Positions 22,762-31,845 of a stretch of 40,572 bases of DNA are shown here, one piece after another. This DNA is from Saprospiraceae bacterium (GTDB lineage: Bacteria; Bacteroidota; Bacteroidia; Chitinophagales; Saprospiraceae): positions 1 through 40,572 of the forward strand of contig JALHQW010000067.1 in NCBI GenBank assembly GCA_022841745.1, read 5' to 3'. The notes beneath the pieces were generated by a model. The model was not told the origin of the DNA and did not search any database. It was given only the letters and a program-made list of their open reading frames with translations. Position 1 is the stretch's first letter. The number at the start of each line of letters is the position of its first letter. The translations under genes and the position numbers were made by a program.

Positions 22762-23925
22762 TCAATAATTGTTTACAAGTTCAAGCTTGCGAAGCTCCAC
22801 CACCCCTTTCAATTTCTCCACCAAGGCATCCATTTCCTCCATGGTATTCAAATGAGAAAAAGAAAAACGGATGGTTTTGCGGCCAAGCTCGGAGCCAATT
22901 GCCGTGAGCACGTGCGACCCAGCTGCTTCTGCGCCAGAGCTGCAGGCACTGCCGCCTGATGCGCTCACGCCTGCAATGTCCAGGTGGAGCAGCAGCAATT
23001 CTGATTTCTCGGAGGGTGGGAACGAAACACTCAGCACCGTGTAGAGAAAATCACCTTCTTCTTGTGCGCCATTGAAATGGATGTCCTCAAATGTTTCCAT
23101 CAACTGCTCCTTCAGGTAGCTGCGCAATTCGGTGATGTGCTGGCGGTGCTCCTCCATGTTTGCGCAAGCAAGCTCCAATGCCTTTGCCATTCCGACAATG
23201 CCATAGGCGTTCTCGGTTCCGCCCCGCATGTTGCGCTCCTGGCCTCCGCCGTCAATATATGGCTTGAGCATGGCCTCGTGATTGATGTAGATAAAACCGA
23301 CGCCTTTAGGTCCGTGGAACTTGTGCGCCCCACCAGTTAGGAAATGTATTTTGGTTTTGGAAACATTAATGGGAAAATGCCCCATCGTCTGCACGGTATC
23401 GGAGTGATAGAAAGCGCCGTAATTCTCACAAAGTTGGCTGATGCGCTGCATATCGGTCATGGTGCCGATTTCGTTGTTGCCGTGCATCAGGCTTACGAGG
23501 GTGCGGGAGTTGCCATCATCTTGGAGCATGGATTCCAATTGCTCATAATCAATTCGACCCTGGGCATCCACGTTAAGCATTTCCACTTTCACCCCTTGGT
23601 GGTCAAGTGTGTCGAGCGTGTGCAGCACGCAGTGGTGCTCGGTGGGCGAACTGATGATGCGTTGCACACCAAGGTCACGAACGGCGCATTTAAGCGCCAT
23701 GTTGCTACTCTCGGTGCCGCCACTGGTAAAGAAAACCTCGCCTATGCCAGCCCCGATGAGTTTTGCCACTGTTTTCCTCGCCTCTTCGATGACGGCCCGC
23801 ATGGCCCTACCCTCGGCATGGATGCTGGATGGATTGCCGTATTGCTCCTGCATAAGCTTTGCCATTGCATCAATAACGGGCGGCAACATGGGGGTGGTGG
23901 CGGCATTGTCAAGGTAAATTCTCAT
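22762..23925 (-). CDS. Cysteine desulfurase (NifS/IscS family)
   Basis: 387 residues from ATG 23925 (MRIYLDNAATTPM is the family's typical N-terminus; the six upstream residues of the frame are unlikely to be translated). PLP enzyme that removes sulfur from cysteine for Fe-S clusters or tRNA thiolation. The PLP lysine lies in GGAHKFHGPKGVGF; the sulfur-carrying Cys is in GGSACSSGAEAAGSHVL. The latter loop length is that of group I (IscS/NifS) enzymes. No iscU or other Fe-S gene is adjacent, so its partner is elsewhere. The fabH gene lies downstream on the same strand, 69 bp away. Confidence 0.94.
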   Translation of the reverse strand: MRIYLDNAATTPMLPPVIDAMAKLMQEQYGNPSSIHAEGRAMRAVIEEARKTVAKLIGAGIGEVFFTSGGTESSNMALKCAVRDLGVQRIISSPTEHHCVLHTLDTLDHQGVKVEMLNVDAQGRIDYEQLESMLQDDGNSRTLVSLMHGNNEIGTMTDMQRISQLCENYGAFYHSDTVQTMGHFPINVSKTKIHFLTGGAHKFHGPKGVGFIYINHEAMLKPYIDGGGQERNMRGGTENAYGIVGMAKALELACANMEEHRQHITELRSYLKEQLMETFEDIHFNGAQEEGDFLYTVLSVSFPPSEKSELLLLHLDIAGVSASGGSACSSGAEAAGSHVLTAIGSELGRKTIRFSFSHLNTMEEMDALVEKLKGVVELRKLELVNNY

Positions 23926-23987
23926 GGTTAGGTATTTGTTCAAATTCTGTTGGTGGCAAAACTAAGAATTCTTACTCGGTGCTTACC

Positions 23988-23995
23988 TATCTTTG
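23988..23995 (+). promoter_or_regulatory. -7 promoter element TATCTTTG of the methyltransferase gene
   Basis: Exact TAnnTTTG match 32 bp upstream of the ATG at 24028. A TTTG at the typical -33 spacing is not evident. The element lies in the divergent spacer between the cysteine desulfurase and the methyltransferase. Confidence 0.55.
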
Positions 23996-24027
23996 CCGTT
24001 CAAAATGGCTTTTTCACACGAAAACAG

Positions 24028-24783
24028 ATGCTATTGGAAAACGAAAAAAGGGAATGGTTCCAAGATTGGTTCAATTCACCCTACTACCACCTACTTTATA
24101 AAAACCGGGACGAGCAGGAGGCCAAGAACTTCATTGACAGGCTTTTGCTCGAAATAAAGCCTCAAAATGGCGCTACAGTGCTCGACCTTGCCTGTGGCAA
24201 AGGGCGATACTCCCGATACCTCGCAAAGAAAGGCCTCACTGTGACCGGCCTCGATATTGCGGAGCAAAGCATACGTTATGCGCAACGCTATGAGAATGAG
24301 CACCTTAGCTTTTTTCAGCACGATATGCGCCTACCCTACCGCATCAACTACTTCGACTATATCTTCAATTTCTTCACGAGCTTCGGCTATTTTGAAACAG
24401 AGAAAGACCATTTGAAGACCATCGTCAACATCGCCAAGGGCCTGCGGCCCGAAGGCAAGTTCGTCCTCGATTTTTTCAACTCAAATAAGGTCATCCGAAA
24501 CTTGCGGCACGAGGAAGTGAAAGAGGTTGGGGGCGTTGTTTTCCATATCCAACGTAGGGTGGACGAACAGGGCTATATCGTGAAGAACATCCAGTTTGAG
24601 AACAAAGGTCAGCACTTCGATTTCACAGAGCGGGTTAGGGCGTTCACCCTCAACGATTTCATCCAGCTATTTGGGAAGGCGGGTTTGAAAATCGCACGGA
24701 CGTTTGGGAGCTACAACCTCGATGAATTTGACGAATTGGCGTCAGATAGGCTGATTTTAGTGGGTTGCAAGTCGGGGTGCTGA
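24028..24783 (+). CDS. Class I SAM-dependent methyltransferase
   Basis: 251 residues from ATG 24028. The Rossmann core begins with ATVLDLACGKGRYSRYLAKKG (motif I, DLACGKG binds SAM), then VTGLDIAEQSIRYA (acidic loop), FQHDMRLPYRINYFDYIFNFF (motifs II/III) and LRPEGKFVLDFF. The N-terminal FNSPYYHLLYKNRDEQEA is typical of a small Bacteroidota family of methyltransferases with unknown acceptor. The in-frame upstream ATG-less extension would include the promoter, so the internal start is used. It stands alone, divergent from the cysteine desulfurase. Confidence 0.9.
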   Translation: MLLENEKREWFQDWFNSPYYHLLYKNRDEQEAKNFIDRLLLEIKPQNGATVLDLACGKGRYSRYLAKKGLTVTGLDIAEQSIRYAQRYENEHLSFFQHDMRLPYRINYFDYIFNFFTSFGYFETEKDHLKTIVNIAKGLRPEGKFVLDFFNSNKVIRNLRHEEVKEVGGVVFHIQRRVDEQGYIVKNIQFENKGQHFDFTERVRAFTLNDFIQLFGKAGLKIARTFGSYNLDEFDELASDRLILVGCKSGC

Positions 24784-24865
24784 AATACCCGATTCCTGTG
24801 ATATTGGGTTTAATGGTGAAATACTATCTTGTGGCTTTATTTAATTCACCTTAAATCCAATTTCC

Positions 24866-27800
24866 ATGATGCCTTCTCTACTACTGTCCTTGGTCAATCC
24901 TGTCGCTGAAACCCATGCAATCTTTATCCGCAAATGGTCACTCATGGCAAAATCCTTGGCGCTACCGCTCATTTTGTTGCTTTCAATCAACCTTGAATTA
25001 AAGGGGCAATGCCCGCCACCCGGCTCACCCTCTACTAGCGACAGTTGTGTTCAAGCCCCATTGCTTTGCACTGGTTTGGATGGGTATTGCGGTACGCTCC
25101 CAACCAATAATGTGCTACAGCCATTGCCAGATTGCCCTGCAAATACGCTGAACAACGACGAATGGCTATCTTTTGAGGCAGCATCATCTACCATCAGCTT
25201 GCTTATCACTCCAACAAATTGCCAAGGCACCAATGGGCAATTCGGAATGCAAGGTGCGATTTATGAAAGCTGTGGTGGCATGGCGGTAGCGACTCAATGT
25301 GAATGCACTGAGTTACCTTTTCTATTGGAGGCGAACCTTATCCCTGGTCAAGTTTACTACCTGGTACTTGATGGTTGTGCTGGCGATATTTGCGACTATT
25401 CAGTGGAGGTGCTGGCAGGTGGTACAACCTGTTTTCCTTTTATTTTTGGCCCTACAACGGTATGCAATTTAGATACCGTAACATATAGCATTCAAAGCTA
25501 TCTACCACAGGTTTATTCAACAGAATGGCTGCCTGTTTCCAATGCATCCTATTCTGTATCTGGCGACAGTATTTCGGTGGTATGGGAAGCCGGATTTTCT
25601 GGCTCGGCCCAAGTTTGTGCCTTGTTCACATACCCCAACCAAGTAGTTCAGCAAGTTTGCTTGGATGTATCGGTGATTGGATTGGTTTTGCCCCAACCGG
25701 TTGGCCCTTCGGAGTCTTGTATTTTCTATTCGACCACCTATGAAACGACCGATGTGCAATCCTGTGACCTTGGCCAAAGTTTCTATTGGACTATATCCAA
25801 TGGATTATTGTCTAGTGGCACAACAGCTACCGATTCAACAATAACCGTTTTTTGGAATGGAGCAGGGATTGGCCAAGTTTGCCTGAACAATATTGTTGGT
25901 TCAGACACTATCCAAAATTGTTTAGCGGTGAGCCTTATAGAGTGCTTTTCCACCTGCAACTCCGCAACTTTCTTTTGCGATGGGTTAGACGGGTTCAGTG
26001 CCACTTTGGATGATACCAACTTCCCTGCTGAATTTCCCGGTTGCCTAGGCTTTGCATTAAACAATCCAGAATGGTATGCATTTACGGCAGGTAGCAACAC
26101 GATAAGCCTAGAAGTTGTCCCTAGCAATTGCCAAGGTTCCAATGGGCAATCCGGAATACAGGGAGCTATTTATGCTGGTTGCGGGGGTTCATTTCCAATG
26201 GCTTCCGAGCCCCTTGCATTGCAATGTCCTTGTACTGACAGTCCTTTCACCCTCAGCTCATCGGAGTTTATACCCGGGCAAGTTTATTATCTGTTAATTG
26301 ATGGTTGCTCAGGCGATATATGCGACTATGCAATTGAAGTACTCCAAGGCGCTACCTACGGCCTTCCAAGTATCGAAGGGCCTGTCTCAGTTTGCCAAGG
26401 CGATGCTGCGACCTATTCGCTGACTATTTATTGCCCACAGTTTGACAGTATTAACTGGACTGTTACACCAACCGCCATTGTAATTGTTAATGGCGATAGC
26501 GCATTAGTGCAATGGGAAGAAAGCTTTTCGGGCATTGCAAAGGTGTGTGCCACATCCATTGGCTCCAATCAACAACCATCTACTATTTGCCTGGACGTGG
26601 AAGTATATCCCACTACCCTACCCGAACCACTTGGCCCAAGTACGGTCTGTCAAGGTGATACAGTTCATTATGAAATCACCGACCTTGGTGGCTGTTTCGA
26701 AAACGTTACCTATACTTGGTCGGTGACAAACGGACTTTTATTGAGCAATGATTCATTGCCCGCTATCGCTATCGCTTGGCCTGACCCACCCAATGGCCAA
26801 GTCTGCCTTACTGCCATCCTGAATGATACCATCACAGTTGTGAATTGCTTGGAAATAAACATAATTGAAAACTGCCTGCCTTGCAATTCGTTGCAAGCTG
26901 ATGCTGGTATTTTCTTGATAAACTGCTCGACATCAAGCATAACCGATACCATCATCGGCACCTCCAACATGCCTCCGGCTTTTGCCAGTTACCAATGGAC
27001 ATTGAACGGCGTCGTGGTTTCGACTTCTGATACTGTCATCGTAAATTCACCAGGGCAATATGTTTTCACCGTCACCAATACGCTCAATGGATGCTCGGCA
27101 AGTGATACGCTTGAGTTCACCGAAGTCCTCAACCTACCAATCGCTGACGCCGGGCCCGATATGTCCATTGAACCCTGCTTCAACCCCACTGCTACGCTGG
27201 ATGGAAGTGGCTCCTCCGTTGGCCCAGAATTCATTTACCTTTGGGAGGGGCCGGGCATCATTGAACCCAACCTAAACCCAACCGTGTCTCTACCTGGCAT
27301 ATATACACTCACCGTTGTGAATGATGAAAATGGCTGCTCCGCAACGGATGAGGTTGAAGTGTCCTATCTTATTGTTGAAATAGTTTTGGCAATTGAAACG
27401 ACACCAGATTCTTGTCACACCGATTCGGGAACTGCAACGCTCATTGCTGATGGCCTTAACCCGACTATACTCTGGAGCACCGGGGAAACCACCAGCACAA
27501 TCACTGGTCTTGCAGCTGGCAATTATGGGGTAACAGTTACCTACGGCTTCTGCGTAAGCCAAATTTTTGTTGTCATAGACAGTGTAGCCTGTACTGGCAC
27601 CTCCGAACTATTTGCTGGCACCCGCTTCCAACTCCTGCCCAACCCCAACAGCGGCCAGTTTTCCGTGCTGCTGGACGTGCCTTCGCTCCTCTCCCTTGAA
27701 CTGGAACTGGTGGACGTACTGGGCCAAACCATAAGCACCCTACAGCCGATGAAGACCTTCGGCACGGGACAGCACCGCCTCGACTTCCGCCAAGATTGGC

Positions 27801-27877
27801 TGCCAAGCGGGACTTATTACCTCATCGTAAAAAATGATAAGGGAAGGATGGGGATGAAGGTGGAGGTGGTGAGGTGA
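24866..27877 (+). CDS. Large T9SS-exported protein with duplicated ~300-residue module, Ig/PKD-like and SprB domains
   Basis: 1003 residues from 24866; Met27 (24944, MAKSLALPLILLLS) begins a better signal peptide and may be the real start. Two copies of a ~300-residue Cys-rich module occupy about 60-358 and 364-668; each has a first half with NCQG(T/S)NGQ, QGAIY, IPGQVYYL, DGC(A/S)GDICDY and a second half with Ig-like segments containing GP(T/S)xVC and CLDV. Two PKD/Ig-like domains follow (about 676-755 and 757-835), then an SprB-like repeat (about 855-895, GTATLIADGLNPTILWSTG). A T9SS type A sorting domain ends the protein (about 921-1003: LLPNPNSGQFSV, LVDVLGQ, LPSGTYYLIV). It is likely a cell-surface or secreted adhesin-like protein. 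Confidence 0.9.
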   Translation: MMPSLLLSLVNPVAETHAIFIRKWSLMAKSLALPLILLLSINLELKGQCPPPGSPSTSDSCVQAPLLCTGLDGYCGTLPTNNVLQPLPDCPANTLNNDEWLSFEAASSTISLLITPTNCQGTNGQFGMQGAIYESCGGMAVATQCECTELPFLLEANLIPGQVYYLVLDGCAGDICDYSVEVLAGGTTCFPFIFGPTTVCNLDTVTYSIQSYLPQVYSTEWLPVSNASYSVSGDSISVVWEAGFSGSAQVCALFTYPNQVVQQVCLDVSVIGLVLPQPVGPSESCIFYSTTYETTDVQSCDLGQSFYWTISNGLLSSGTTATDSTITVFWNGAGIGQVCLNNIVGSDTIQNCLAVSLIECFSTCNSATFFCDGLDGFSATLDDTNFPAEFPGCLGFALNNPEWYAFTAGSNTISLEVVPSNCQGSNGQSGIQGAIYAGCGGSFPMASEPLALQCPCTDSPFTLSSSEFIPGQVYYLLIDGCSGDICDYAIEVLQGATYGLPSIEGPVSVCQGDAATYSLTIYCPQFDSINWTVTPTAIVIVNGDSALVQWEESFSGIAKVCATSIGSNQQPSTICLDVEVYPTTLPEPLGPSTVCQGDTVHYEITDLGGCFENVTYTWSVTNGLLLSNDSLPAIAIAWPDPPNGQVCLTAILNDTITVVNCLEINIIENCLPCNSLQADAGIFLINCSTSSITDTIIGTSNMPPAFASYQWTLNGVVVSTSDTVIVNSPGQYVFTVTNTLNGCSASDTLEFTEVLNLPIADAGPDMSIEPCFNPTATLDGSGSSVGPEFIYLWEGPGIIEPNLNPTVSLPGIYTLTVVNDENGCSATDEVEVSYLIVEIVLAIETTPDSCHTDSGTATLIADGLNPTILWSTGETTSTITGLAAGNYGVTVTYGFCVSQIFVVIDSVACTGTSELFAGTRFQLLPNPNSGQFSVLLDVPSLLSLELELVDVLGQTISTLQPMKTFGTGQHRLDFRQDWLPSGTYYLIVKNDKGRMGMKVEVVR

Positions 27878-27996
27878 GGGCGGTAAGATTGGCCTTCATG
27901 TTATGGCCACAGGCCGAAACCTTGGCCCGTCAATTAGAAAGCTTGTGACTGTGGTAGCAGTACAGCCTTTGGCAGATGACAAAAGCGGCAAATACG

Positions 27997-28031
27997 AACT
28001 CAGGCGGCGACTTGAAGTCGCCGCTTGAGTT
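27997..28031. repeat. 17-bp palindrome, REP-like (copy 2)
   Basis: Arms 27997-28013 and 28015-28031 pair over 17 bp with one G-T wobble around a central G. The sequence is homologous to the palindrome at 1862-1896: the core GGCGGCGACTTGAAGTCGCCGC replaces GGCGGTGACTTGAAGTCACCGC, and the outer pair also changed on both sides. It lies in the gap between the T9SS protein and the first M1 peptidase (convergent genes), 4 bp from the latter's stop codon. Confidence 0.85.
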
Positions 28032-28034
28032 GCT

Positions 28035-30359
28035 TCACGGCTTCAACTTCGCCCGTTGCATCGGATTTTTCACCGCCTCCTCCTTGTGCTTTTTATACAC
28101 CTGAAACAGCTTCGGCTGCGCCGGAACGGGTCGTATGTTGTTCTTTTCGTCAATATCCGCCGTCTCCCGGTACGGGTCGAGTTGGATGGCCGTCACCTGT
28201 TTTTCCTTCACAAAAGACTTGGTAACGGCGTTTTCGTTCTTGCGCCAGATTTCGGCGGGGATGCGCTCGATTTCCTTTGTACCGTCGGCAAAAGTCCATT
28301 CGATGATGAGGGGCATCACCATGCCGCCTTTATTGGTGAAACGGAGTTCATAAAAATTCTTTTTACCGAACTTCTCCTCCTTCTCCTTTTTGTCAAAAAC
28401 CTCGTCGTATAAAACGACCTTTTGTTTCAAGACAGAATCAGCGTTTTCCCAAGGCTTGTAAGTCGTGTAAAAGTCCACGAGGTCAGGATCGGCCTCCACG
28501 GCGAACTGCATTCCGGCTTCCCGGTTCCTTATTTTTGAAATATCCTGGAATGGCTCCTCCTTCCGCTCGGTGTTGGTGATTTCTTTGGGTTGGGGGTTGT
28601 TGTCCATATCAACTTTCAGCCAAGCGATGCTGTCCAACGAGATGTCCACCGGCTCTATTTCATAGAACCAGCCCCGCCAGAACCAGTCGAGGTCAACACC
28701 GCTGGCATCTTCCATGGTCCGGAAGAAATCGGCGGGCGTGGGGTGCTTGAAGGCCCATCGTTGGCAGTACTCCTTGAAGGCGGCATCGAAAAGCTCCCGG
28801 CCCATGATGGTCTCCCGCAGGATGGTAAGGCCAGCGGCGGGCTTTGCATAGGCGTTCAGGCCAAACTCCACGATATTGTCCGAATTGGTCATGATAGGCT
28901 CCAACTGGTCAGGGTTGGACTTCATGTACGGCACGATGGTATGCGCTGGGCCTCGCCGCAGGTTCCAATTGTTGTCGAATTCGGCTTGCGCCAAGGTCTG
29001 TATGAAAGTGTTCAGCCCCTCGTCCATCCACGACCATTGCCGCTCGTCGGAGTTGATAATCATGGGGAAATAATTGTGCCCCACCTCGTGGATGATGACG
29101 CCGATGGCACCGAGCTTGTTAGCTTCAGTATAAGTTCCATCCTCCTCTGCCCGCCCGAAATTGAAGCAAATCATCGGGTATTCCATGCCGCTGGATGCCT
29201 CCACCGAAATGGCGATTGGGTATGGGTACGGGATGCTGTATTGGCTGTAGGTCTTGAGGGTGTGCGCCACCGCACGGGTCGAGTAGCGGCTGTAAATCGG
29301 GTAGGCTTCCTTGCCGTAGTAGCTCATGCACATCACCTTTTTGCCGTTTTCGTTGTAATGCGGCACGGCATCCCAAACGAACTTCCGGCTGGCGCCCCAA
29401 GCGAAGTCCCGCACGTTTTCGGCCTTGTAGTGCCAGGTTTTCAGCTTTTTGCTGCGGCTGGCTTCGTTCTTCTTGGCTTCCTCCAGCGTCACGATTTCCA
29501 CGGGCTCGGAGGCCGTTTGCGCTTTTTGCCAACGGTCAAGTTGCGCCTTCGTCAGCATTTTATCGTAGTTCTGGCATTCGCCCGTGGAGGCCACCATGTA
29601 ATCGTCGGGCAGGGTCATTTTCACCTCGAAATTACCGAAGGTGAGCGCAAACTCGCCCCGTCCGGTGAACTGCTTGTTCTGCCAGCCCGTCACGTCAGAA
29701 TAGACGCAAAGCCTTGGATACCATTGACTGATGGTGAAAATATAGTTGCCGTCCTTCTCGAAATACTCGTAGCCGCCCCGTCCCCACGGGCCTTTGATGC
29801 GGTTGACGAGCTTGTAGTTCCACTTCACGTTGAAGCTGAAGGTTTCGCCGGGCAGGAGCTTTTTCGGCAAGTCCACCTTCATCATCGTTTGGTTGACGGT
29901 GTATTTGAGCGATTTACCTGTGGCATCGGTAATGGCCTCGATATTATGACCGTACTCGGTCAGGTCTTGCCATTGCTCCAGCATATAGAGCGCCCGCTCG
30001 TCCATGACCTGCTCCATGTTGCTGCCGTTGAAATGGTGCATGTCATTGTGGCCCTGGTGCTGGTTCTCGTCGAGTTGCAGCCAAAGGTAGGTCAGCGTAT
30101 GCGGTGATTGGTTGTGGTAGGTGATTTGCTCCGAGCCGCTTAGCCGCTGGTTCTCGGTGTCCAGCGTACAGTCAATTTTATAGTCGCAGCGCTGCTGCCA
30201 ATACTCTGGGCCGGGCGCTCCGTCCACGCCCCGGTAGGGCGTCGGGTCGGGCAGTACGTGTTCGAGTTGCTCGAATTTGTTGCCGTGGTTGGATTTGACT
30301 TGGGCCAGCATTGCGCCAGCGAAAAAAGTGAATGTGAGGAGGTTGAGAATATATTTCAT
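28035..30359 (-). CDS. M1-family zinc metallopeptidase (paralog A)
   Basis: 774 residues from ATG 30359, which starts a signal peptide (MKYILNLLTFTFFAGAMLAQ). The aminopeptidase N-like fold has the exopeptidase motif as GMEYP (391-395) and the zinc site HEVGH (424-428) with Glu447 18 residues later in WSWMDEGLNTF. An N-terminal beta-domain with YLWLQLDENQH precedes it, and a C-terminal beta region follows (about 570-774). It probably trims peptides in the periplasm or at the surface. The start lies one base after the HNH gene stop codon, so it is directly behind that cassette and may be read through from it. A paralog of similar sequence lies at 32531-34921. Confidence 0.93.
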   Translation of the reverse strand: MKYILNLLTFTFFAGAMLAQVKSNHGNKFEQLEHVLPDPTPYRGVDGAPGPEYWQQRCDYKIDCTLDTENQRLSGSEQITYHNQSPHTLTYLWLQLDENQHQGHNDMHHFNGSNMEQVMDERALYMLEQWQDLTEYGHNIEAITDATGKSLKYTVNQTMMKVDLPKKLLPGETFSFNVKWNYKLVNRIKGPWGRGGYEYFEKDGNYIFTISQWYPRLCVYSDVTGWQNKQFTGRGEFALTFGNFEVKMTLPDDYMVASTGECQNYDKMLTKAQLDRWQKAQTASEPVEIVTLEEAKKNEASRSKKLKTWHYKAENVRDFAWGASRKFVWDAVPHYNENGKKVMCMSYYGKEAYPIYSRYSTRAVAHTLKTYSQYSIPYPYPIAISVEASSGMEYPMICFNFGRAEEDGTYTEANKLGAIGVIIHEVGHNYFPMIINSDERQWSWMDEGLNTFIQTLAQAEFDNNWNLRRGPAHTIVPYMKSNPDQLEPIMTNSDNIVEFGLNAYAKPAAGLTILRETIMGRELFDAAFKEYCQRWAFKHPTPADFFRTMEDASGVDLDWFWRGWFYEIEPVDISLDSIAWLKVDMDNNPQPKEITNTERKEEPFQDISKIRNREAGMQFAVEADPDLVDFYTTYKPWENADSVLKQKVVLYDEVFDKKEKEEKFGKKNFYELRFTNKGGMVMPLIIEWTFADGTKEIERIPAEIWRKNENAVTKSFVKEKQVTAIQLDPYRETADIDEKNNIRPVPAQPKLFQVYKKHKEEAVKNPMQRAKLKP

Positions 30360-30360
30360 G

Positions 30361-30798
30361 TTAGGTGATTTTGTTTTGGGCGGGGTGGGCGCCAATGGCG
30401 ATTAGGGCTTTTCTGGCATTGATAAGACCAGAGCGGTTCATGTCCAATTGTTGAATAGTAGCTCGGCCAGAGGGAGTCAATCCGATTATCTCCGTTAAAT
30501 CATCGCTCCAATTGAAGTGTTTTTCCCAATCGTTATTTCTCGGATTATAAAGGTTGGCGGTTTCTCCACTTTCAGGGTCTTTCGATTCGGTAAATATCCA
30601 TTTTTTCAGATTACAAGTATAACACAAAAGTGCCACATTTTCGAGGTCGTTGGTACCACCTTTTACCAGTGGAAAAATATGTTCGAAGTGGAAGTGGTCG
30701 TGGGAAAAATCTTTAGGAAACTTACAATATTCGCAATGGTAGTTTGCTCTCCTTAGAACAGCAAGCTTTTGTTCTTCAGTGAAAACATACCTGCTCAT
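30361..30798 (-). CDS. HNH endonuclease
   Basis: 145 residues. A compact HNH domain: CEYC (Cys22, Cys25), HFEHIFPLVKGGTNDLENVALL with His40 and Asn54, then CYTCN (Cys59, Cys62) giving a four-cysteine zinc-binding betabetaalpha nuclease. The C-terminal half (LTEIIGLTPSGRATIQQLDMN) contains the tail common to a large group of small Bacteroidota and cyanobacterial HNH proteins. The start codon overlaps the stop of the upstream gene (ATGA), so the two are translationally coupled. Placed between two genes of what looks like a conserved peptidase cluster, it probably arrived as a cassette. Confidence 0.9.
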   Translation of the reverse strand: MSRYVFTEEQKLAVLRRANYHCEYCKFPKDFSHDHFHFEHIFPLVKGGTNDLENVALLCYTCNLKKWIFTESKDPESGETANLYNPRNNDWEKHFNWSDDLTEIIGLTPSGRATIQQLDMNRSGLINARKALIAIGAHPAQNKIT

Positions 30799-31193
30799 AA
30801 ATTGTGTTTATTGAATTCTCTCGCTACCAAAAGGATGTCAACAATTCGCAACTTAGCCAATTCACCCATCAAAACAATTCGTTCCGCATTCAACTCATCC
30901 AAATAATTGATAGTGAAGTTTAAGTCTTCCTTCTCCTTCTCAACAATGCTCCCATCTTTCAACTTAGTCACTAGTGAATTTTTGTACTTTATCAGGGAGT
31001 TCGGTATTTTCCGTTTAATCTCCTTCACCAATTGCGATTCCCTTTCTGCCTTGGTGGGCGCTTTCTTGTAGGCCACAACTTTATCTATCTGGCTCCTTAA
31101 TTTTTCCAACTTATTGACATCCAACTTGCTCAGTCGTTTGACCAGCTCCTTCATATTCAGTTCCTCGCTATTGGCTACTTCTATCGCTCCCAT
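30795..31193 (-). CDS. Small helical protein coupled to an HNH nuclease
   Basis: 132 residues, strongly helical and Lys/Glu-rich: MKELVKRLSKLDVNKLEKLRSQIDKVVAYKK (likely coiled coil), KAERESQLVKEIKRKIP, then LKDGSIVEKEKEDLNFTINYLDELNAERI and MGELAKLRIVDILLVARE. No catalytic motif is visible. It precedes and overlaps the HNH gene by 4 bp. Small helical partners in front of HNH nucleases are a recurring pair; a role as inhibitor, specificity subunit or accessory is possible and unproven. Confidence 0.75.
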   Translation of the reverse strand: MGAIEVANSEELNMKELVKRLSKLDVNKLEKLRSQIDKVVAYKKAPTKAERESQLVKEIKRKIPNSLIKYKNSLVTKLKDGSIVEKEKEDLNFTINYLDELNAERIVLMGELAKLRIVDILLVAREFNKHNL

Positions 31194-31234
31194 GATTCCT
31201 TTTTTTTACAAACTTACAATTTTTTGAAATAAGG

Positions 31235-31720
31235 TTAAAAACTAAACTCCCCCTCCAAATCCCCCGCATTCAACAGCTCCGTCTCCCGCCCCTTGCCCGG
31301 CAAAATAGCATAAACCATGTTCGTCTGCTCCTTGAATTTCTCGATGAGCAGGGAGTTCTTCACGTTTATCTTTTTTATTTTTTGGGTAAAAACGGGCGTG
31401 GAAAACGTCGCCAGCACCTGGTCATTTTTCTGGCGAATGGACTGGAAGCTGAGCGCCTGTTTGCTGCCATTCACGTTTACTTCAAGGTGCTTTACCACGT
31501 AGTCGCCAATGGTCTTTCCAGCGGGTAGCGGAGCCATTGGGTCGCCCGTAAGGGTGGCAGTCAGGTCGTCAATGAAGAGATAGACCTTCACCTCAAAAGC
31601 CTTCTTCTCTTCCGTATAAACGACCTCCGTCACGCTCATTTTGAAGTCGTGGTCAGCGTTGCCCACTTGTTCCTGTGGGAAGGCGAAGAAGAATGGGAAT
31701 ATAAATTTGATTATTAGCAT
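31235..31720 (-). CDS. DUF6702-family envelope protein
   Basis: 161 residues. A short hydrophobic leader (MLIIKFIFPFFFAFPQ) could be a signal peptide. The mature part opens with HDFKMSVTEVVYTEEKKAFEVKVYLFIDDL, the pattern of DUF6702, and contains several predicted beta strands. Function is unknown. It is followed downstream by the HNH pair and preceded by a HupE/UreJ-type protein. In many Bacteroidota, DUF6702 genes sit next to HupE/UreJ and M1 peptidase genes, as here. I give this neighbourhood from general knowledge, not from a search. Confidence 0.75.
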   Translation of the reverse strand: MLIIKFIFPFFFAFPQEQVGNADHDFKMSVTEVVYTEEKKAFEVKVYLFIDDLTATLTGDPMAPLPAGKTIGDYVVKHLEVNVNGSKQALSFQSIRQKNDQVLATFSTPVFTQKIKKINVKNSLLIEKFKEQTNMVYAILPGKGRETELLNAGDLEGEFSF

Positions 31721-31731
31721 TTTGCGATTAA

Positions 31732-31841
31732 CCCCTGACCACTAAAGGGAAACCTAAGCGGGGAAGTTTGTAGGTTAATTTGATGATTTCTTTAAGTTCC
31801 ATTACCTGTGCGTCTGTAGGTTCCCCTTCAGGGGTCAGGGG
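31732..31841. repeat. Inverted 25-bp arms (22 of 25 matching)
   Basis: The left arm 31732-31756 (CCCCTGACCACTAAAGGGAA and five more bases) pairs with the right arm 31817-31841 at 22 of 25 positions, with a 60-nt spacer. The left arm starts 11 bp upstream of the DUF6702 start codon and the right arm ends 4 bp short of the HupE/UreJ stop. A second GGGTCAGGGG unit follows the right arm, so the right side is partly tandem. Confidence 0.8.
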
Positions 31842-31845
31842 CGGG

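Noticed and set aside
28590-30107. A 505-residue plus-strand open frame opposite M1 peptidase A, and similar ones at 33200-33958 and 34025-34618 opposite paralog B
   Set aside because: Composition is His/Val/Arg-rich as expected for antisense frames; the minus-strand products have complete M1 motifs. The presence in both paralogs follows from their homology.
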